Origin: Cedecea davisae DSM 4568
GTDB lineage: Bacteria; Pseudomonadota; Gammaproteobacteria; Enterobacterales; Enterobacteriaceae
DNA: 64,000 nucleotides
Assembly: GCF_000412335.2 (NCBI RefSeq)
Contig: NZ_KE161030.1
Coordinates: 4,610,104-4,674,103 of the forward strand
Direction: 5' to 3'
Numbering within the stretch: position 1 is the stretch's first letter; each line of letters starts with the position of its first letter. The position numbers and the translations under genes are program-made. Shown here piece by piece: positions 52,008 to 63,847 of this stretch. The notes beneath the pieces were generated by a model. The model did no database searches and was not told the DNA's origin. It worked only from the letters and a program-made list of their open reading frames with translations.

Positions 52008-53497
52008 TGACGCGCCTGTTTCAGCTGGGCGGCGACATCCTGCAGGCTGGCCTCAATTTTCCCCAGCCATTCATTTTCGATAAACAGGCATTTTTGTTGA
52101 TCATTAAAGCGTTCATGCTGCTGATGCAGCGCGGCGTCGAGATCGTCGAACTGCTTTTTGATTTCGTCAGGAACGCCCTGCTGCTGGTGGCCCGGCAGCG
52201 CGAGGCGCGTCCCCTGAAGGCTGACATCACGGATAGTCAGATGCTGGCTACCGTCTACTTCAAGGTTGAGCTGCTGAGCAAAACCGATCCCATTGAGCTT
52301 GCCGCGGATCTCGCCACCTTTATTAAGCCACAGCGCCAGCGCTTCACGAGCGAGGGTGATATGGATTACTTCAATATCGTGCAGCTTCAGCGGCTTCTGT
52401 AGCAGCAGGGTTAGCGTTTCTCCCGCGAGCTCGTCCGGCAGCTGATACTGCGGCTTACGGCTGAACATCCCGTTTTGTTTGATAACCGTGAAGGCGTCCC
52501 TGTCGCTGCTTTGCTGCTGGAGCTGGAGCCTGCGCTGTACGATGCCGCTCAGTTTGCTGAGGATGGCCTGCTGCTGCCACGCGTGTCCGGTCATCAATAC
52601 TTCAATCTGCTGCTGCATTAAATTCATGGTGGCGGTGTCGTGCCACAGGCAGTCTTTGAGCAGGATAAGATCGATAGGCGCAACCGCGTCACGGCCGTTA
52701 AAGAAGGCGCTTGCCTGGAGCAGGCGAATGGCTTTCTTCCAGCGGCGGTCTGAGACATAAGGCGCGCCGGGCGTAGCCTCAAGCTGCTGCCTCAGAGTGA
52801 AAATCAGCTCAAAGACTTCATCCGGCAGCGCGACGCCGCCAATTTGCTGCTGCCAGCTGAAATACTCCTCGTCGGTGACCTGAAGGCTTTCAGGCACCGG
52901 ATTAAAGTTTTCATCGTGCTGGCTTATCAGCATCGAACGGAAGTTGGCCTTGTCCTGGACTTTGTCCAGCCACAAGCGAATCAGCATGCGGTCATAAAGC
53001 GCTTCCAGGCTGTTGTCGGCTTCCGGCAGTTCGTTGGAAGCGGCCACCAGCAGGCGCATCGGGATTTTTTCTTCGCTGGCGCCGTTGCGGAAGCGACGTT
53101 CGTTAATCGCGGTTAGCAGGGTATTCAGGATTGCCGGTCCGGCTTTCCAGATTTCGTCGAGAAACACAATTTCCGCTTCCGGCAGGTAACCCGCGGTAAG
53201 GCGCTCATAGCGGCCTTCATCTTTTAAAGCCTGGATAGATAGCGGGCCAAAAACTTCTTCTGGCGTTGAGAAGCGAGTCATTAGATATTCGAAGGCACGA
53301 GCTTCGCGAAACGCGAACTTGAGGCGGCGGGCGATCAAACTTTTGGCTATTCCCGGCGGGCCGAGTAAAAAAACGCTCTCGCCGCTCAGCGCCGCCAGCA
53401 GACAGAGGCGAACGGCGTGCTGACGCTCAAAAAGTCCTTTTTCCAGCGCCTGGCTGAGGCGTGAAATTCTTTCAGCCAGCAAATGTGATTGAGCCAT
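52004..53497 (-). CDS. ravA: MoxR-family AAA+ ATPase RavA
   Basis: A 497-residue hexameric ATPase (E. coli 498 aa). Walker [11 protein letters not shown] (residues 44-53), Walker [12 protein letters not shown], and sensor 1 [10 protein letters not shown] are intact. The C-terminal LARA domain binds the lysine decarboxylase LdcI/CadA in E. coli. It is the first gene of ravA-viaA and is divergent from kup across 221 bases. Confidence 0.97.
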   Translation of the reverse strand: MAQSHLLAERISRLSQALEKGLFERQHAVRLCLLAALSGESVFLLGPPGIAKSLIARRLKFAFREARAFEYLMTRFSTPEEVFGPLSIQALKDEGRYERLTAGYLPEAEIVFLDEIWKAGPAILNTLLTAINERRFRNGASEEKIPMRLLVAASNELPEADNSLEALYDRMLIRLWLDKVQDKANFRSMLISQHDENFNPVPESLQVTDEEYFSWQQQIGGVALPDEVFELIFTLRQQLEATPGAPYVSDRRWKKAIRLLQASAFFNGRDAVAPIDLILLKDCLWHDTATMNLMQQQIEVLMTGHAWQQQAILSKLSGIVQRRLQLQQQSSDRDAFTVIKQNGMFSRKPQYQLPDELAGETLTLLLQKPLKLHDIEVIHITLAREALALWLNKGGEIRGKLNGIGFAQQLNLEVDGSQHLTIRDVSLQGTRLALPGHQQQGVPDEIKKQFDDLDAALHQQHERFNDQQKCLFIENEWLGKIEASLQDVAAQLKQARQ

Positions 53498-53718
53498 AAT
53501 TAGCTTTGCATCCTTACGCGGTTACCCAGGAGGAACGCGAGTATAGCGTTTATTTTTAGCCAGTTAATGTGCTGATTATGCCGCACACAACATTTGAGCT
53601 GAGTTAAGGCAAATGCATTTAGGGGTACGATTTACACAATAATCGTGCATACTGTGCGCCGTTTTGTGGGCCAAGGGACTAAGCACACGTTTTCGGGATT
53701 CCAACAAAAGATTAGTCT

Positions 53719-55587
53719 ATGAGCGCTGATAATAAACAATCGTTGCCTGCCGTTACGCTGGCTGCTATCGGGGTTGTGTACGGTGATATCGGTACCAGCC
53801 CGCTTTATACCCTTAGAGAATGCCTGTCCGGGCAGTTTGGGTTTGGCGTTGAACGCGACGCCGTATTTGGCTTTTTGTCGTTAATTTTTTGGCTGCTGGT
53901 TCTGGTCGTCTCCATTAAATATCTCACCTTTGTGATGCGTGCGGATAACGCCGGAGAAGGCGGGATCTTAACCCTGATGTCGCTTGCCGGGCGCAATACG
54001 ACGGCACGTATGACCTCGGTGCTGGTGATCATGGGGTTGATTGGCGGCAGCTTCTTCTACGGCGAGGTGGTTATCACGCCGGCGATATCGGTGATGTCGG
54101 CCATAGAAGGCCTGGAGATAGCCGCGCCGCAGCTGGATCAATACATCGTCCCGCTTTCTATCATTGTCCTGACGCTGCTGTTTATGATTCAGAAGCACGG
54201 CACCGGGATGGTGGGCAAGTTGTTTGCTCCGGTGATGCTGCTGTGGTTCCTGACGCTCGCCGTCCTGGGCGTGCGCAGTATTATCGGCAACCCGGAAGTC
54301 CTGCAGGCGCTTAACCCTGCCTGGGCGGTGAATTTCTTCGTGCAGTATAAAACGGTGTCATTCGTTGCCCTTGGTGCGGTGGTGCTGGCGATAACCGGCG
54401 TTGAAGCGCTGTATGCCGATATGGGGCACTTCGGTAAGCTCCCGATTCGCATCGCGTGGTTTATTGCGGTTCTGCCTTCTCTGGTCCTTAACTATTTTGG
54501 CCAGGGCGCGCTGCTGCTGAAGAACCCGGAAGCGATTAAAAACCCATTCTTTCTGCTGGCCCCTGACTGGGCGCTGATCCCGCTGCTGATTCTGGCGACG
54601 CTTGCCACGGTTATCGCCTCTCAGGCCGTTATTTCCGGGGTCTTCTCGCTGACGCGCCAGGCGGTTCGTCTGGGCTATCTCTCGCCAATGCGCATCATCC
54701 ACACCTCGGAAATGGAGTCCGGGCAGATTTACATTCCAGCGATTAACTGGATCCTGTATATCGCGGTGGTTATCGTTATTGTCAGCTTTGAACACTCAAG
54801 CAACCTTGCCGCGGCATACGGCATTGCGGTAACCGGCACGATGGTGCTGACCTCGATTCTTTGCTGCACCGTAGCGCGCAAAAACTGGCACTGGAATAAA
54901 ATTGCCGTGCTCCTGATGTGTGCGGGCTTCCTGTTTATCGACATACCGCTGTTCTCCGCCAACCTCGAGAAGATCGTCTCCGGCGGCTGGCTGCCGCTGA
55001 CGCTCGGCCTGGTGATGTTTACCATTATGACCACCTGGAAAAGCGAGCGTTTCCGCCTGCTGCGCCGCATGCACGAGCACGGCAATTCTCTGGAAGCGAT
55101 GATTGCTTCGCTGGAGAAATCTCCGCCGGTTCGCGTGCCGGGCACGGCGGTGTATATGTCGCGCGCCCTGAACGTGATTCCGTTTGCCATGCTGCATAAC
55201 CTCAAGCACAACAAAGTGCTGCACGAACGAGTGGTGCTGCTGACGTTGCGCACGGAAGATGCGCCGTATGTTCATAACGTGCGTCGCGTTTCTATCGAAC
55301 AGCTGTCGCCGACTTTCTGGCGGGTTGTCGCAAGCTACGGCTGGCGTGAAACGCCGAACGTGGAAGAGATTTTCCACCGCTGCGGGCTGGAAGGCCTGAG
55401 CTGCCGGATGATGGAAACCTCATTCTTTATGTCGCATGAGTCGCTGATTATCGGCAAACGCCCCTGGTACCTGCGCCTGCGCGGTAAGCTATTCCTCGCC
55501 CTGCAGCGAAATGCGCTGCGCGCGCCTGACCAGTTTGAGATCCCGCCAAACCGGGTTATTGAGCTGGGAACCCAGGTCGAGATTTAA
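53719..55587 (+). CDS. kup: Low-affinity potassium transporter Kup
   Basis: A 622-residue K+/H+ symporter, same length as E. coli Kup (TrkD). About twelve helices in the first 440 residues are followed by a cytoplasmic C-terminal domain. The family signature [18 protein letters not shown] lies at residues 19-36, with [11 protein letters not shown] and the [18 protein letters not shown] motif after it. It handles K+ uptake at low pH or high osmolarity. It is monocistronic and followed by a repeat and a strong terminator. Confidence 0.98.
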   Translation: MSADNKQSLPAVTLAAIGVVYGDIGTSPLYTLRECLSGQFGFGVERDAVFGFLSLIFWLLVLVVSIKYLTFVMRADNAGEGGILTLMSLAGRNTTARMTSVLVIMGLIGGSFFYGEVVITPAISVMSAIEGLEIAAPQLDQYIVPLSIIVLTLLFMIQKHGTGMVGKLFAPVMLLWFLTLAVLGVRSIIGNPEVLQALNPAWAVNFFVQYKTVSFVALGAVVLAITGVEALYADMGHFGKLPIRIAWFIAVLPSLVLNYFGQGALLLKNPEAIKNPFFLLAPDWALIPLLILATLATVIASQAVISGVFSLTRQAVRLGYLSPMRIIHTSEMESGQIYIPAINWILYIAVVIVIVSFEHSSNLAAAYGIAVTGTMVLTSILCCTVARKNWHWNKIAVLLMCAGFLFIDIPLFSANLEKIVSGGWLPLTLGLVMFTIMTTWKSERFRLLRRMHEHGNSLEAMIASLEKSPPVRVPGTAVYMSRALNVIPFAMLHNLKHNKVLHERVVLLTLRTEDAPYVHNVRRVSIEQLSPTFWRVVASYGWRETPNVEEIFHRCGLEGLSCRMMETSFFMSHESLIIGKRPWYLRLRGKLFLALQRNALRAPDQFEIPPNRVIELGTQVEI

Positions 55588-55602
55588 GTTAGATACCTGA
55601 CG

Positions 55603-55637
55603 CCCTCACCCCAACCCTCTCCCACAGGGAGAGGGTG
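55603..55637. repeat. CCCTCACCC-type half element after kup
   Basis: CCCTCACCCCAACCCTCTCC then CACAGGGAGAGGGTG: a single hairpin arm of the repeat family seen at 10853-10946, without the distal arm. It lies just before the kup terminator. Confidence 0.75.
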
Positions 55638-55646
55638 CAAACACTA

Positions 55647-55670
55647 AAAACGGTACTCAGGTACCGTTTT
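55647..55670 (+). terminator. kup terminator
   Basis: AAAACGGTAC, loop TCAG, GTACCGTTTT: a perfect 10-bp stem that ends in T residues on both strands, 60 bases after the kup stop. Confidence 0.92.
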
Positions 55671-55680
55671 GCGTTTATTA

Positions 55681-55774
55681 GCGAAACGTTTCGATGCCGA
55701 TCACATTTCTTTAACCTGGTGGTTGTTTTATCGGCACCTCATTTCCTACACTCATCATCAGCGAAACGTTTCGC
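55681..55774 (+). promoter_or_regulatory. rbs control region with two RbsR operators
   Basis: Two copies of the palindrome CGAAACGTTTCG lie 80 bases apart: GCGAAACGTTTCG at 55681-55693 and the full GCGAAACGTTTCGC at 55761-55774, just before the rbsD ribosome site. Between them GCCGATCACATTT (55696-55708) looks like a CRP half-site. The repeat equals the E. coli RbsR operator. The two sites could be bridged by RbsR. Confidence 0.85.
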
Positions 55775-55789
55775 TAGTGGAGCAGGAAA

Positions 55790-56209
55790 ATGAAGAAAGG
55801 TACCGTTCTTAACGCTGATATTTCGTCCGTTATCTCCCGTCTTGGGCACACCGACACGCTGGTGGTTGCCGATGCCGGGCTGCCAATCCCGCGCAATACG
55901 CCGCGCATTGATTTGGCGCTGACTCACGGCGTTCCGGGCTTTATGCAGGTCGTGGACGTGGTAACTCAGGAAATGCAGGTTGAGGCGGCTATTCTGGCTT
56001 CTGAAATCAAACAACATAATCCCGCGCTTCACGAAACGTTGCTCAAACAGCTTGAGCAACTGCAAAAACACCAGGGAAACACCATTACTATTCGTTACAT
56101 CAGTCATGAGCAGTTCAAGCAGCACACCGCTGAAAGCCGGGCGGTTATTCGCAGCGGGGAGTGTTCCCCGTATGCGAATATCATTCTCTGTGCTGGCGTA
56201 ACCTTCTAG
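55790..56209 (+). CDS. rbsD: D-ribose pyranase
   Basis: A 139-residue enzyme that interconverts pyranose and furanose forms of ribose so that RbsK gets its substrate. Same length as in E. coli; the N-terminal [21 protein letters not shown] and the C-terminal [17 protein letters not shown] are signatures of the family. AGGA lies five bases before the ATG. It is the first gene of rbsDACBKR. Confidence 0.97.
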   Translation: MKKGTVLNADISSVISRLGHTDTLVVADAGLPIPRNTPRIDLALTHGVPGFMQVVDVVTQEMQVEAAILASEIKQHNPALHETLLKQLEQLQKHQGNTITIRYISHEQFKQHTAESRAVIRSGECSPYANIILCAGVTF

Positions 56210-56218
56210 GAGGCCGGT

Positions 56219-57733
56219 ATGGAACCTTTACTGCAACTGAAAGGGATCGACAAGTCGTTCCCCGGGGTGAAAGCTCTGTCCGGCGCGGCGCTAAACGTCT
56301 ATCCAGGCCGGGCAATGGCGCTGGTGGGTGAGAACGGCGCCGGCAAATCGACCATGATGAAAGTGCTGACCGGGATCTACACCAAAGATGCCGGTTCGCT
56401 GCTGTGGCTGGGCAAAGAAACCGCCTTCAGCGGCCCTAAAGCCTCTCAGGAAGCGGGCATCGGCATTATTCACCAGGAGCTGAACCTTATTCCGCAGTTA
56501 AGCATCGCCGAGAACATCTTCCTTGGCCGTGAGTTTGTCGGGCGTTTGGGCAAAATCGACTGGAAAAAGATGTACCGGGAAGCCGATAAACTGCTGGCTA
56601 AACTCAACCTGCGTTACACCAGCGAACGTCTGGTTGGCGAGCTGTCGATTGGCGACCAGCAGATGGTTGAGATTGCCAAAGTGCTGAGCTTTGAGTCGAA
56701 GGTCATCATTATGGATGAACCGACGGATGCGCTGACCGATACCGAAACCGAGTCGCTTTTCCGCGTTATCCGCGAGCTGAAGTCTCAGGGCTGCGGCATC
56801 GTCTATATCTCCCACCGCATGAAAGAAATCTTCGAAGTTTGCGATGACGTTACCGTCCTGCGCGACGGACAGTTTATTGCCGAGCGCGAAGTGGTTTCAC
56901 TTAATGAAGACACGCTTATCGAGATGATGGTTGGCCGTAAGCTTGAAGACCAGTATCCGCATATCGATAAGCAGCCGGGAGAGGTTCGCCTGCGGGTTGA
57001 TAACCTCGCTGGCCCGGGCGTGAAGAATGTTTCTTTCGAGCTGCGTAAGGGCGAGATCCTGGGCGTTGCCGGGCTGATGGGCGCCGGGCGCACAGAATTA
57101 ATGAAGGTGCTGTACGGCGCGCTGCCGAGAACCGGCGGTTATGTGGCGCTGGATGGCCGCGAAGTGGTGACCCGCTCGCCGCAGGATGGGCTGGCAAACG
57201 GCATCGTTTATATCTCTGAAGACCGCAAGCGTGACGGGCTGGTGCTCGGCATGTCGGTAAAAGAGAACATGTCGCTTACCGCGCTGCGCTACTTCAGCCG
57301 GGATGTTGGCAGCCTGAAGCATAAAGATGAGCAGCAGGCGGTGCAGGACTTTATCCGCCTGTTTAACGTGAAAACGCCTTCGATGGAGCAGCCCATCGGC
57401 CTGCTTTCCGGCGGTAATCAGCAGAAAGTGGCGATTGCCCGCGGCCTGATGACGCGCCCAAAAGTGCTGATCCTCGATGAGCCGACGCGTGGCGTTGATG
57501 TCGGGGCGAAAAAAGAGATTTATCAGTTAATTAACCAGTTTAAAGCTGATGGCTTGAGCATCATCCTTGTGTCCTCGGAAATGCCGGAAGTGCTGGGCAT
57601 GAGTGACCGCATTATGGTTATCCACGAGGGGCGTCTGAGCGGAGAGTTCTCCCGCGAAGAGGCAACCCAGGAAGCGCTTATGGCCGCGGCCGTCGGCAAG
57701 CTTAATCGAGTGAATCAGGAGTTACATAAATGA
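56219..57733 (+). CDS. rbsA: Ribose ABC transporter ATP-binding protein RbsA
   Basis: A 504-residue protein (E. coli 501 aa) with two fused ATPase domains. The first has Walker [10 protein letters not shown] and signature [13 protein letters not shown]. The second (from about residue 250) has a degenerate Walker [10 protein letters not shown], as usual in this family, and signature [14 protein letters not shown]. It powers ribose uptake by RbsC. The stop overlaps rbsC (ATGA). Confidence 0.98.
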   Translation: MEPLLQLKGIDKSFPGVKALSGAALNVYPGRAMALVGENGAGKSTMMKVLTGIYTKDAGSLLWLGKETAFSGPKASQEAGIGIIHQELNLIPQLSIAENIFLGREFVGRLGKIDWKKMYREADKLLAKLNLRYTSERLVGELSIGDQQMVEIAKVLSFESKVIIMDEPTDALTDTETESLFRVIRELKSQGCGIVYISHRMKEIFEVCDDVTVLRDGQFIAEREVVSLNEDTLIEMMVGRKLEDQYPHIDKQPGEVRLRVDNLAGPGVKNVSFELRKGEILGVAGLMGAGRTELMKVLYGALPRTGGYVALDGREVVTRSPQDGLANGIVYISEDRKRDGLVLGMSVKENMSLTALRYFSRDVGSLKHKDEQQAVQDFIRLFNVKTPSMEQPIGLLSGGNQQKVAIARGLMTRPKVLILDEPTRGVDVGAKKEIYQLINQFKADGLSIILVSSEMPEVLGMSDRIMVIHEGRLSGEFSREEATQEALMAAAVGKLNRVNQELHK

Positions 57734-58695
57734 GTACCCAGACCGTATCCACCCGTCGCTGGTTCACCAAAGCGTGGCTGCTGGAGCAAAAATCGCTGAT
57801 CGCTCTGCTGGTGCTGATTGCGATTGTCTCTGCCCTTAGCCCGAACTTCTTTACCGTAAATAACTTGTTCAACATCCTGCAGCAAACCTCGGTCAACGCC
57901 ATTATGGCCGTCGGGATGACGCTGGTTATCCTGACTTCAGGAATCGACCTGTCCGTCGGTTCTTTGCTGGCGCTGACCGGGGCGGTGGCCGCCTCGATTG
58001 TAGGTTTTGAGGTTAACGCTCTGGTCGCCGTTGCCGCAGCCCTGGCGCTTGGTGCTGCTATCGGTGCGGTGACCGGGGTCATCGTCGCCAAAGGCCGGGT
58101 GCAGGCATTTATCGCCACGCTGGTGATGATGCTGCTGCTGCGCGGGGTGACGCTGGTTTATACCAACGGCAGCCCGATGAATACCGGGTTCTCGGATAAC
58201 GCGGATCTGTTCGGCTGGTTTGGTATCGGCCGCCCGCTGGGCATCCCGACGCCGGTATGGATTATGGGCGTTGTCTTCCTGGCCGCCTGGTACATGCTGC
58301 ATCACACTCGTCTGGGGCGCTATATCTATGCCCTTGGCGGTAACGAAGCCGCAACTCGCCTGTCCGGGATTAGCGTCAACAAAGTTAAAATCATCGTCTA
58401 CTCTCTTTGTGGCCTGCTGGCTTCGCTGGCCGGGATAATCGAGGTTGCACGTCTTTCTTCCGCTCAGCCTACGGCGGGTGCGGGCTACGAACTGGATGCC
58501 ATTGCGGCGGTCGTGCTCGGCGGTACCAGCCTCGCAGGCGGTAAGGGACGGATTGTGGGGACGCTCATCGGGGCATTGATCCTCGGCTTCCTGAACAACG
58601 GTCTGAATTTATTAGGTGTTTCTTCTTATTACCAGATGATCGTCAAAGCGGTGGTTATTTTGCTGGCGGTGCTGGTAGACAACAAAAAGCAGTAA
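57730..58695 (+). CDS. rbsC: Ribose ABC transporter permease RbsC
   Basis: A 321-residue inner-membrane permease, same length as E. coli, with about ten hydrophobic segments. [20 protein letters not shown] and [20 protein letters not shown] are family signatures. It takes ribose from RbsB and is driven by RbsA. It is translationally coupled to rbsA and lies 27 bases before rbsB. Confidence 0.98.
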   Translation: MSTQTVSTRRWFTKAWLLEQKSLIALLVLIAIVSALSPNFFTVNNLFNILQQTSVNAIMAVGMTLVILTSGIDLSVGSLLALTGAVAASIVGFEVNALVAVAAALALGAAIGAVTGVIVAKGRVQAFIATLVMMLLLRGVTLVYTNGSPMNTGFSDNADLFGWFGIGRPLGIPTPVWIMGVVFLAAWYMLHHTRLGRYIYALGGNEAATRLSGISVNKVKIIVYSLCGLLASLAGIIEVARLSSAQPTAGAGYELDAIAAVVLGGTSLAGGKGRIVGTLIGALILGFLNNGLNLLGVSSYYQMIVKAVVILLAVLVDNKKQ

Positions 58696-58722
58696 AACCA
58701 TAACCCTACAGGACATCTGACT

Positions 58723-59610
58723 ATGAATATGAAAAAACTGGCTACTCTGGTTTCTGCCGTAGCGCTTAGCGCCACCGTAAGCGCCAATGCGATGGCTAAA
58801 GACACTATCGCACTGGTGGTTTCCACCCTGAATAACCCGTTCTTCGTGTCGCTGAAAGACGGCGCGCAGAAAGAAGCCGACAAACTGGGTTACAACCTGG
58901 TCGTGCTCGACTCGCAGAACAACCCGGCTAAAGAGCTGGCTAACGTGCAGGACTTAACCGTTCGCGGCACCAAACTGATGCTGATTAACCCAACCGACTC
59001 TGACGCGGTAGGTAACGCCGTCAAAATGGCTAACCAGGCTAAAATCCCGGTGATCACTCTTGACCGCGTAGCCAGCCAGGGCACGGTTGTCAGCCACATC
59101 GCTTCTGATAACGTAGCGGGCGGTAAAATGGCCGGTGATTTCATTGCTAAGAAACTGGGCGAAGGCGCTAAAGTGATTGAGCTACAGGGCATTGCCGGTG
59201 CATCCGCCGCCCGTGAACGTGGCGAAGGCTTCAAACAGGCTGTTGCGGCGCATAAATTTGACGTACTGGCCAGCCAGCCGGCCGACTTCGACCGCACCAA
59301 AGGCCTGAACGTTATGCAGAACCTGCTGACCGCGCACCGGAACGTGCAGGCCGTGTTTGCTCAGAACGACGAAATGGCGCTTGGCGCGCTGCGTGCGCTG
59401 CAAACTGCCGGAAAATCTGACGTGCTGGTGGTTGGCTTTGACGGTACGGCTGACGGAGTGAAAGCGGTTGAAGGCGGTAAACTGGGCGCAACCGTGGCCC
59501 AGATGGCTGACCAAATCGGCGTTATCGGCGTGGAAACCGCTGATAAAGTGCTGAAGGGCGAGAAAGTGGATGCAAAAATCCCGGTAGATTTAAAACTCGT
59601 CACTAAATAA
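58723..59610 (+). CDS. rbsB: Periplasmic ribose-binding protein RbsB
   Basis: A 295-residue periplasmic receptor (E. coli 296 aa). The signal peptide runs [17 protein letters not shown] to NAMA, and the mature chain starts [19 protein letters not shown]. It delivers ribose to RbsAC and to the Trg chemoreceptor. A stem-loop after the gene (59635-59656) probably protects its messenger and sets RbsB above RbsK. Confidence 0.98.
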   Translation: MNMKKLATLVSAVALSATVSANAMAKDTIALVVSTLNNPFFVSLKDGAQKEADKLGYNLVVLDSQNNPAKELANVQDLTVRGTKLMLINPTDSDAVGNAVKMANQAKIPVITLDRVASQGTVVSHIASDNVAGGKMAGDFIAKKLGEGAKVIELQGIAGASAARERGEGFKQAVAAHKFDVLASQPADFDRTKGLNVMQNLLTAHRNVQAVFAQNDEMALGALRALQTAGKSDVLVVGFDGTADGVKAVEGGKLGATVAQMADQIGVIGVETADKVLKGEKVDAKIPVDLKLVTK

Positions 59611-59634
59611 GACTAAAAGAAAAGCAGGGCACCG

Positions 59635-59656
59635 CGCCACTCCGCAGGGAGTGGCG
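59635..59656 (+). other. Stem-loop between rbsB and rbsK
   Basis: CGCCACTCC, loop GCAG, GGAGTGGCG: a 9-bp perfect stem with no T-run in the 68-base gap, typical of a message-stabilising or processing hairpin. Confidence 0.75.
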
Positions 59657-59678
59657 TATCTAAACTGGATATTAAGAT

Positions 59679-60605
59679 ATGAAAAGCACAGGCAAACTCG
59701 TCGTTCTTGGCAGCATCAACGCTGACCATATCCTTAACCTCGAACATTTCCCTGCTCCGGGTGAAACCGTCACCGGCCAGGGCTACCAGGTGGCGTTCGG
59801 CGGTAAAGGTGCGAATCAGGCAGTTGCGGCAGGGCGCAGCGGAGCGGATATCGCTTTTATTGCCTGTGTTGGCGATGACGATACCGGCGGGCGCGTGTGC
59901 AAACAGCTCGCCAGCGACGGCATCGACACCGCGCCAATCAGCACTATTAAAGATGAAGCAACCGGCGTGGCGCTGATTTTCGTCAACGAGTCGGGCGAGA
60001 ACGTTATCGGCATTCATTCAGGGGCCAACGCGGCCTTAACGCCGGATCTTGTTGCGGCGCAGCAGCAAAAAATCGCCGAGGCTTCTGCTTTATTAATGCA
60101 GCTAGAATCTCCGCTGGATAGCGTGCTTGCTGCGGCAAAAATAGCCCATCAAAACCAGACCAAAGTTATTCTCAACCCGGCACCGGCCTGCGAGCTTTCC
60201 GATGAGCTGCTGTCGCTGCTGGATATGATCACCCCGAACGAAACCGAAGCTGAAAAGCTGACTGGCGTGCGGGTAGAAAACGATGAAGATGCCGCTAAAG
60301 CTGCTGATGTACTGCACGGTAAAGGCATCGATACCGTCATAATCACGCTCGGTAGCCGCGGGGTGTGGCTAAGCGAGAAAGGTCACGGGCAGCGAGTGCC
60401 GGGCTTTAAAGTCAAAGCTGTAGACACTATTGCTGCCGGAGACACCTTTAACGGCTCGCTGGTGACAGCCCTGCTGGAAGAGAAGCCGATGGAAGAGGCC
60501 GTACGTTTTGCCCATGCGGCAGCGGCAATTGCGGTCACTCGTAAAGGTGCTCAGCCATCCGTGCCGTGGCGCCATGAAATCGATGAGTTTCTGCAACAGA
60601 GGTAA
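59679..60605 (+). CDS. rbsK: Ribokinase
   Basis: A 308-residue PfkB-family kinase (E. coli 309 aa) that makes ribose-5-phosphate. The N-terminal sugar site VAFGGKGANQAVAAGRSGAD and the catalytic-base motif DTIAAGDTFNGSL near the C-terminus are intact. Its ribosome site is weak, which together with the preceding stem-loop suggests low expression relative to rbsB. rbsR follows after three bases. Confidence 0.98.
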   Translation: MKSTGKLVVLGSINADHILNLEHFPAPGETVTGQGYQVAFGGKGANQAVAAGRSGADIAFIACVGDDDTGGRVCKQLASDGIDTAPISTIKDEATGVALIFVNESGENVIGIHSGANAALTPDLVAAQQQKIAEASALLMQLESPLDSVLAAAKIAHQNQTKVILNPAPACELSDELLSLLDMITPNETEAEKLTGVRVENDEDAAKAADVLHGKGIDTVIITLGSRGVWLSEKGHGQRVPGFKVKAVDTIAAGDTFNGSLVTALLEEKPMEEAVRFAHAAAAIAVTRKGAQPSVPWRHEIDEFLQQR

Positions 60606-60608
60606 ACC

Positions 60609-61601
60609 GTGGCGACCATGAAAGATGTCGCCCGCCTGGCGGGCGTTTCTACCTCAACCGTTTCTCACGTCATTAATAGCGATCGCTTCGTTAGCGATGC
60701 TATTCGCCAGAAAGTTGAGGATGCGGTTAAGACGCTGAATTATGCCCCTTCCGCCCTGGCGCGAAGCCTCAAGCTCAATCAAACCCACACCATCGGGATG
60801 CTTATTACCGCCAGTAGCAACCCCTTTTATTCAGAACTGGTGCGTGGCGTTGAGCGCAGCTGCTTTGAACGCGGTTACAGCCTGGTGCTGTGCAACACCG
60901 AGGGGGACGAGCACCGCATGAACCGAAATCTGGAAACGCTGCTGCAAAAGCGGGTGGATGGATTGCTTCTGCTGTGCACCGAAACGCACCAGCCCTCGCC
61001 GGAAATTATTAACCGCTATCCGACTATCCCTACCGTGATGATGGACTGGGCGCCGTTCGAAGGGCAAAGCGATGTCATTCAGGACAACTCGCTGCTCGGC
61101 GGTGAGATGGCGACACAGCATCTTATTGATAACGGCTATACCCGTATCGCCTGTATTGCCGGGCCGCAGGATAAGACCCCGGCGCGGCTGCGTCTTGAAG
61201 GCTACCGTAAAGCGATGGCGCAGGCGGGGCTGGAAATCCTCCCCGGCTATGAAATTATCGGTGACTTTGAATTCCAGGGTGGTTTTAGCGCGATGGGCGA
61301 GCTGCTGGCGCTGGAGGCGCGGCCCGATGCGGTATTTATGGGTAACGATGCGATGGCCGTTGGGGCTTATCATGCTTTATATCAGGCTGGCCTGAGCGTC
61401 CCGCAGGATATGGCCGTTATTGGCTACGATGACATTGAGCTTGCTCGCTATATGACGCCGCCGCTCACCACCATTCATCAGCCAAAAGATGAGCTGGGGG
61501 AGCTGGCGGTTGACGTGCTTATCCATCGAATGGCGCAGCCCGACCTGGCGCAGCAGCGTTTACTGCTGACGCCAGAGCTGGTGGAACGCGGTTCGGTTTA
61601 G
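60609..61601 (+). CDS. rbsR: Ribose operon repressor RbsR
   Basis: A 330-residue LacI-family repressor, same length as E. coli, with the same GTG start (protein begins [20 protein letters not shown]). The helix-turn-helix is at residues about 4-24 and the ribose-binding domain fills the rest. It should bind the two CGAAACGTTTCG sites upstream of rbsD. Its stop overlaps the convergent hsrA stop by three bases. Confidence 0.98.
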   Translation: MATMKDVARLAGVSTSTVSHVINSDRFVSDAIRQKVEDAVKTLNYAPSALARSLKLNQTHTIGMLITASSNPFYSELVRGVERSCFERGYSLVLCNTEGDEHRMNRNLETLLQKRVDGLLLLCTETHQPSPEIINRYPTIPTVMMDWAPFEGQSDVIQDNSLLGGEMATQHLIDNGYTRIACIAGPQDKTPARLRLEGYRKAMAQAGLEILPGYEIIGDFEFQGGFSAMGELLALEARPDAVFMGNDAMAVGAYHALYQAGLSVPQDMAVIGYDDIELARYMTPPLTTIHQPKDELGELAVDVLIHRMAQPDLAQQRLLLTPELVERGSV

Positions 61602-62992
61602 TGTTTATGGCGCTCTTTAATTAAGTTGCGCCCGTCTTTTGGGCGCAGCAGCAGGAAGACCGCCGAGGAAACCAGCGTTATCGCTCCCATCGTCAGCAGG
61701 GTGTAATGGAACTGCTCGATGGTATTGACGTTATCCACCCCTTCCCAGGCGCGCAGAACCGCGGCGCTAACCGCAACCCCCAGGCTTATCGAAAGTTGCT
61801 GAGTCACCGCCAGCACGCTGTTACCGCTGCTGGCGTTTTCGTCCGTCAGGTCGGCAAGGGTGATGGTGTTCATCGCTGTGAACTGAGTCGACATCGCCAT
61901 ACCTAATATAAAGAGAGGAAGAATCAGCAGCCAAACCTCCATCCCCGGCGATTGCAGCGAAAACTGGCCGATAAGCAGACCTATCACCAGGGGTATGCCG
62001 ACCAGCGTTTTACGATAGCCAAGCCAGCGTAGTACCTGAGTGACTGTTGATTTGGCCAGGAGCGAACCCACGGCCGTGGGTGCCATCATGCAGCCAGCTA
62101 TCAGCGCCGAGTAGCCAAACCCAACTTGCAACATTAGCGGCATCAGGAACGGTACGCAGCCGGTACCAAGGCGTGAGGCAATATTGCCTACAATGCCAAC
62201 CGAGAAAGTTCGTGTCTTAAAGAGAGGAAGAGGAATAAGCGGTGCAGGAACGCGGCGAGCGTGCCAGATATAGGCTAATAAAAGAAGGATGCCGCCGAAG
62301 ATGACCAGCATGCCGATGTAGCTGGCAACAATCCGCTCCCCAAACAGCTCAACGCCGCTTGAGATCATCACCAGACCCGCGCCAAAAAGCAGGAAGCCGC
62401 TCATATCAAACCCGCGCTTCGGCGTAGTGAAGTTGGGCATATATTTGCGCGCGTACAGCAGGCCCAGGATACCAATTGGAATATTGATTAAGAAGATCCA
62501 GTGCCAGCTTGCCCAGGTGACCAGCACCCCGCCAAGTAGCGGCCCCAGAATCGGCCCGACCAGGCCGGGCATGGTGACAAAGTTGAGCACCGGTAATAAT
62601 TCGCTGCGCGGGTAGGCCCGCAGTAAAGCAAGCCGCGCCACCGGCATCATCATGGCCCCGCCAATCCCCTGAACGACGCGGAAAGCCACCAGTTCAGTTA
62701 AGGTGCCGGACATGGCACAGGCGAAAGACCCGAGGGTAAAGAGGCTAACGGCAATCATAAACACGCGCCGCGTGCCGAAACGGTCGGCCAGCCAGCCGCT
62801 AACCGGGATAAACATGGCAACGGTTAAGGTGTAGCTAATGATGGCAGCCTGCATTGCCAGCGGAGAGCGGTTAAGGCTATGGGCGATAGCCGGTAGCGCG
62901 GTATTAAGAATGGTGGCATCCAGCGCCTGCATAAAGAAAGCCATCGCGGCTATCCACGGAAGCCCGGCCATGCTGCGTGCTGTTTTAGTCAT
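61598..62992 (-). CDS. hsrA: MFS transporter HsrA (DHA2 type)
   Basis: A 464-residue permease (E. coli HsrA/YieO 475 aa; the difference is at the C-terminus) with about fourteen hydrophobic helices. Signatures are [14 protein letters not shown] in helix 1, [13 protein letters not shown] in the first loop and [13 protein letters not shown] in helix 5. It is a putative drug or metabolite exporter, and overexpression in E. coli affects homocysteine-related phenotypes. It is likely co-transcribed with yieP upstream (30-base gap). Confidence 0.95.
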   Translation of the reverse strand: MTKTARSMAGLPWIAAMAFFMQALDATILNTALPAIAHSLNRSPLAMQAAIISYTLTVAMFIPVSGWLADRFGTRRVFMIAVSLFTLGSFACAMSGTLTELVAFRVVQGIGGAMMMPVARLALLRAYPRSELLPVLNFVTMPGLVGPILGPLLGGVLVTWASWHWIFLINIPIGILGLLYARKYMPNFTTPKRGFDMSGFLLFGAGLVMISSGVELFGERIVASYIGMLVIFGGILLLLAYIWHARRVPAPLIPLPLFKTRTFSVGIVGNIASRLGTGCVPFLMPLMLQVGFGYSALIAGCMMAPTAVGSLLAKSTVTQVLRWLGYRKTLVGIPLVIGLLIGQFSLQSPGMEVWLLILPLFILGMAMSTQFTAMNTITLADLTDENASSGNSVLAVTQQLSISLGVAVSAAVLRAWEGVDNVNTIEQFHYTLLTMGAITLVSSAVFLLLRPKDGRNLIKERHKH

Positions 62993-63022
62993 TATGATCC
63001 TGAAGGTTGAATACGCCTGAAA

Positions 63023-63721
63023 TTACCGATGAGTGAACGGTTCCTTTAACAGTGCCTGGCAGGCGTTAAGCGCGGCCTGCGCCTCTCCATGGACAATGGC
63101 ATCGACAATGGCCTGATGCGAGTCGAGCTTAATCACTTCATTATCGGTAATCGCGGTGAAGTAATTGTAATAAATAGACCTGAATAAGTTCGCGAAAGAT
63201 GTCATGAAAGGGTTACCACTCATTTCATAGATAAGCTCGTGATAAGCCATGTCCACCTCAACCCAGCGCTGGCGGTCGAAGGTGTCCTGCAATTCAATCA
63301 TTTGCTCCATCAGGCGCATCAGTTCCGTACGCTGCTCTTCATTACTGTTTATTGCTGCTAATGCGCAGGCCTGCGGCTCCAGGCTATTACGCATAATCAG
63401 AAAGTCTTCTACTACATAGCTGAAGTTGTCTTTGGTCATCCACCAGGAGATAAGCTCCTTATCAAGGAAGTTCCAGTGGCTGCGTGGCATAACACGAGTG
63501 CCGATTCTCGGCCGGGGTAACAGCATGCCTTTGGCGGTTAGCGTCTTTACGGCTTCACGAACTGCGGTGCGGCTGACGCCAAACAACTCTCCCAGCTCGA
63601 TCTCACCCGGTAGAATGCTGCCGACAGCATATTCTCCCTTTAGTATTCGCTGGGCCAGGTTCTCCGCCAGCATATAAGAAAGGTTTTTTTGGGCGGCTAG
63701 TTGTTGGGTGGATAAAGACAT
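63023..63721 (-). CDS. yieP: GntR/FadR-family regulator YieP
   Basis: A 232-residue regulator (E. coli 230 aa). The winged helix (about residues 18-78; GEIELGELFGVSRTAVREAV, then TLTAKGMLLPRPRIGTRV) is followed by an FCD ligand domain (about 90-225). It probably controls itself and hsrA. It is divergent from the rRNA operon whose promoter begins about 150 bases away, as in E. coli. Confidence 0.95.
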   Translation of the reverse strand: MSLSTQQLAAQKNLSYMLAENLAQRILKGEYAVGSILPGEIELGELFGVSRTAVREAVKTLTAKGMLLPRPRIGTRVMPRSHWNFLDKELISWWMTKDNFSYVVEDFLIMRNSLEPQACALAAINSNEEQRTELMRLMEQMIELQDTFDRQRWVEVDMAYHELIYEMSGNPFMTSFANLFRSIYYNYFTAITDNEVIKLDSHQAIVDAIVHGEAQAALNACQALLKEPFTHR

Positions 63722-63847
63722 AAAGCATTTCCTTAAGCAGTATTTCGCAGCCTAGTATGCCATTGGCAGCAATTTAGCGGTGATTTATGCAGCAAATGCC
63801 CGTTATTTGCTGTCTTTCTGTACTTGGTTGGTGAAAAAGAATGCGGT
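63722..63847. other. Region between yieP and the rRNA promoters
   Basis: About 125 bases without a gene. It must hold the yieP promoter, and by analogy with E. coli rrnC it would carry Fis sites for the rRNA promoter. I could not identify these with certainty. Confidence 0.5.
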
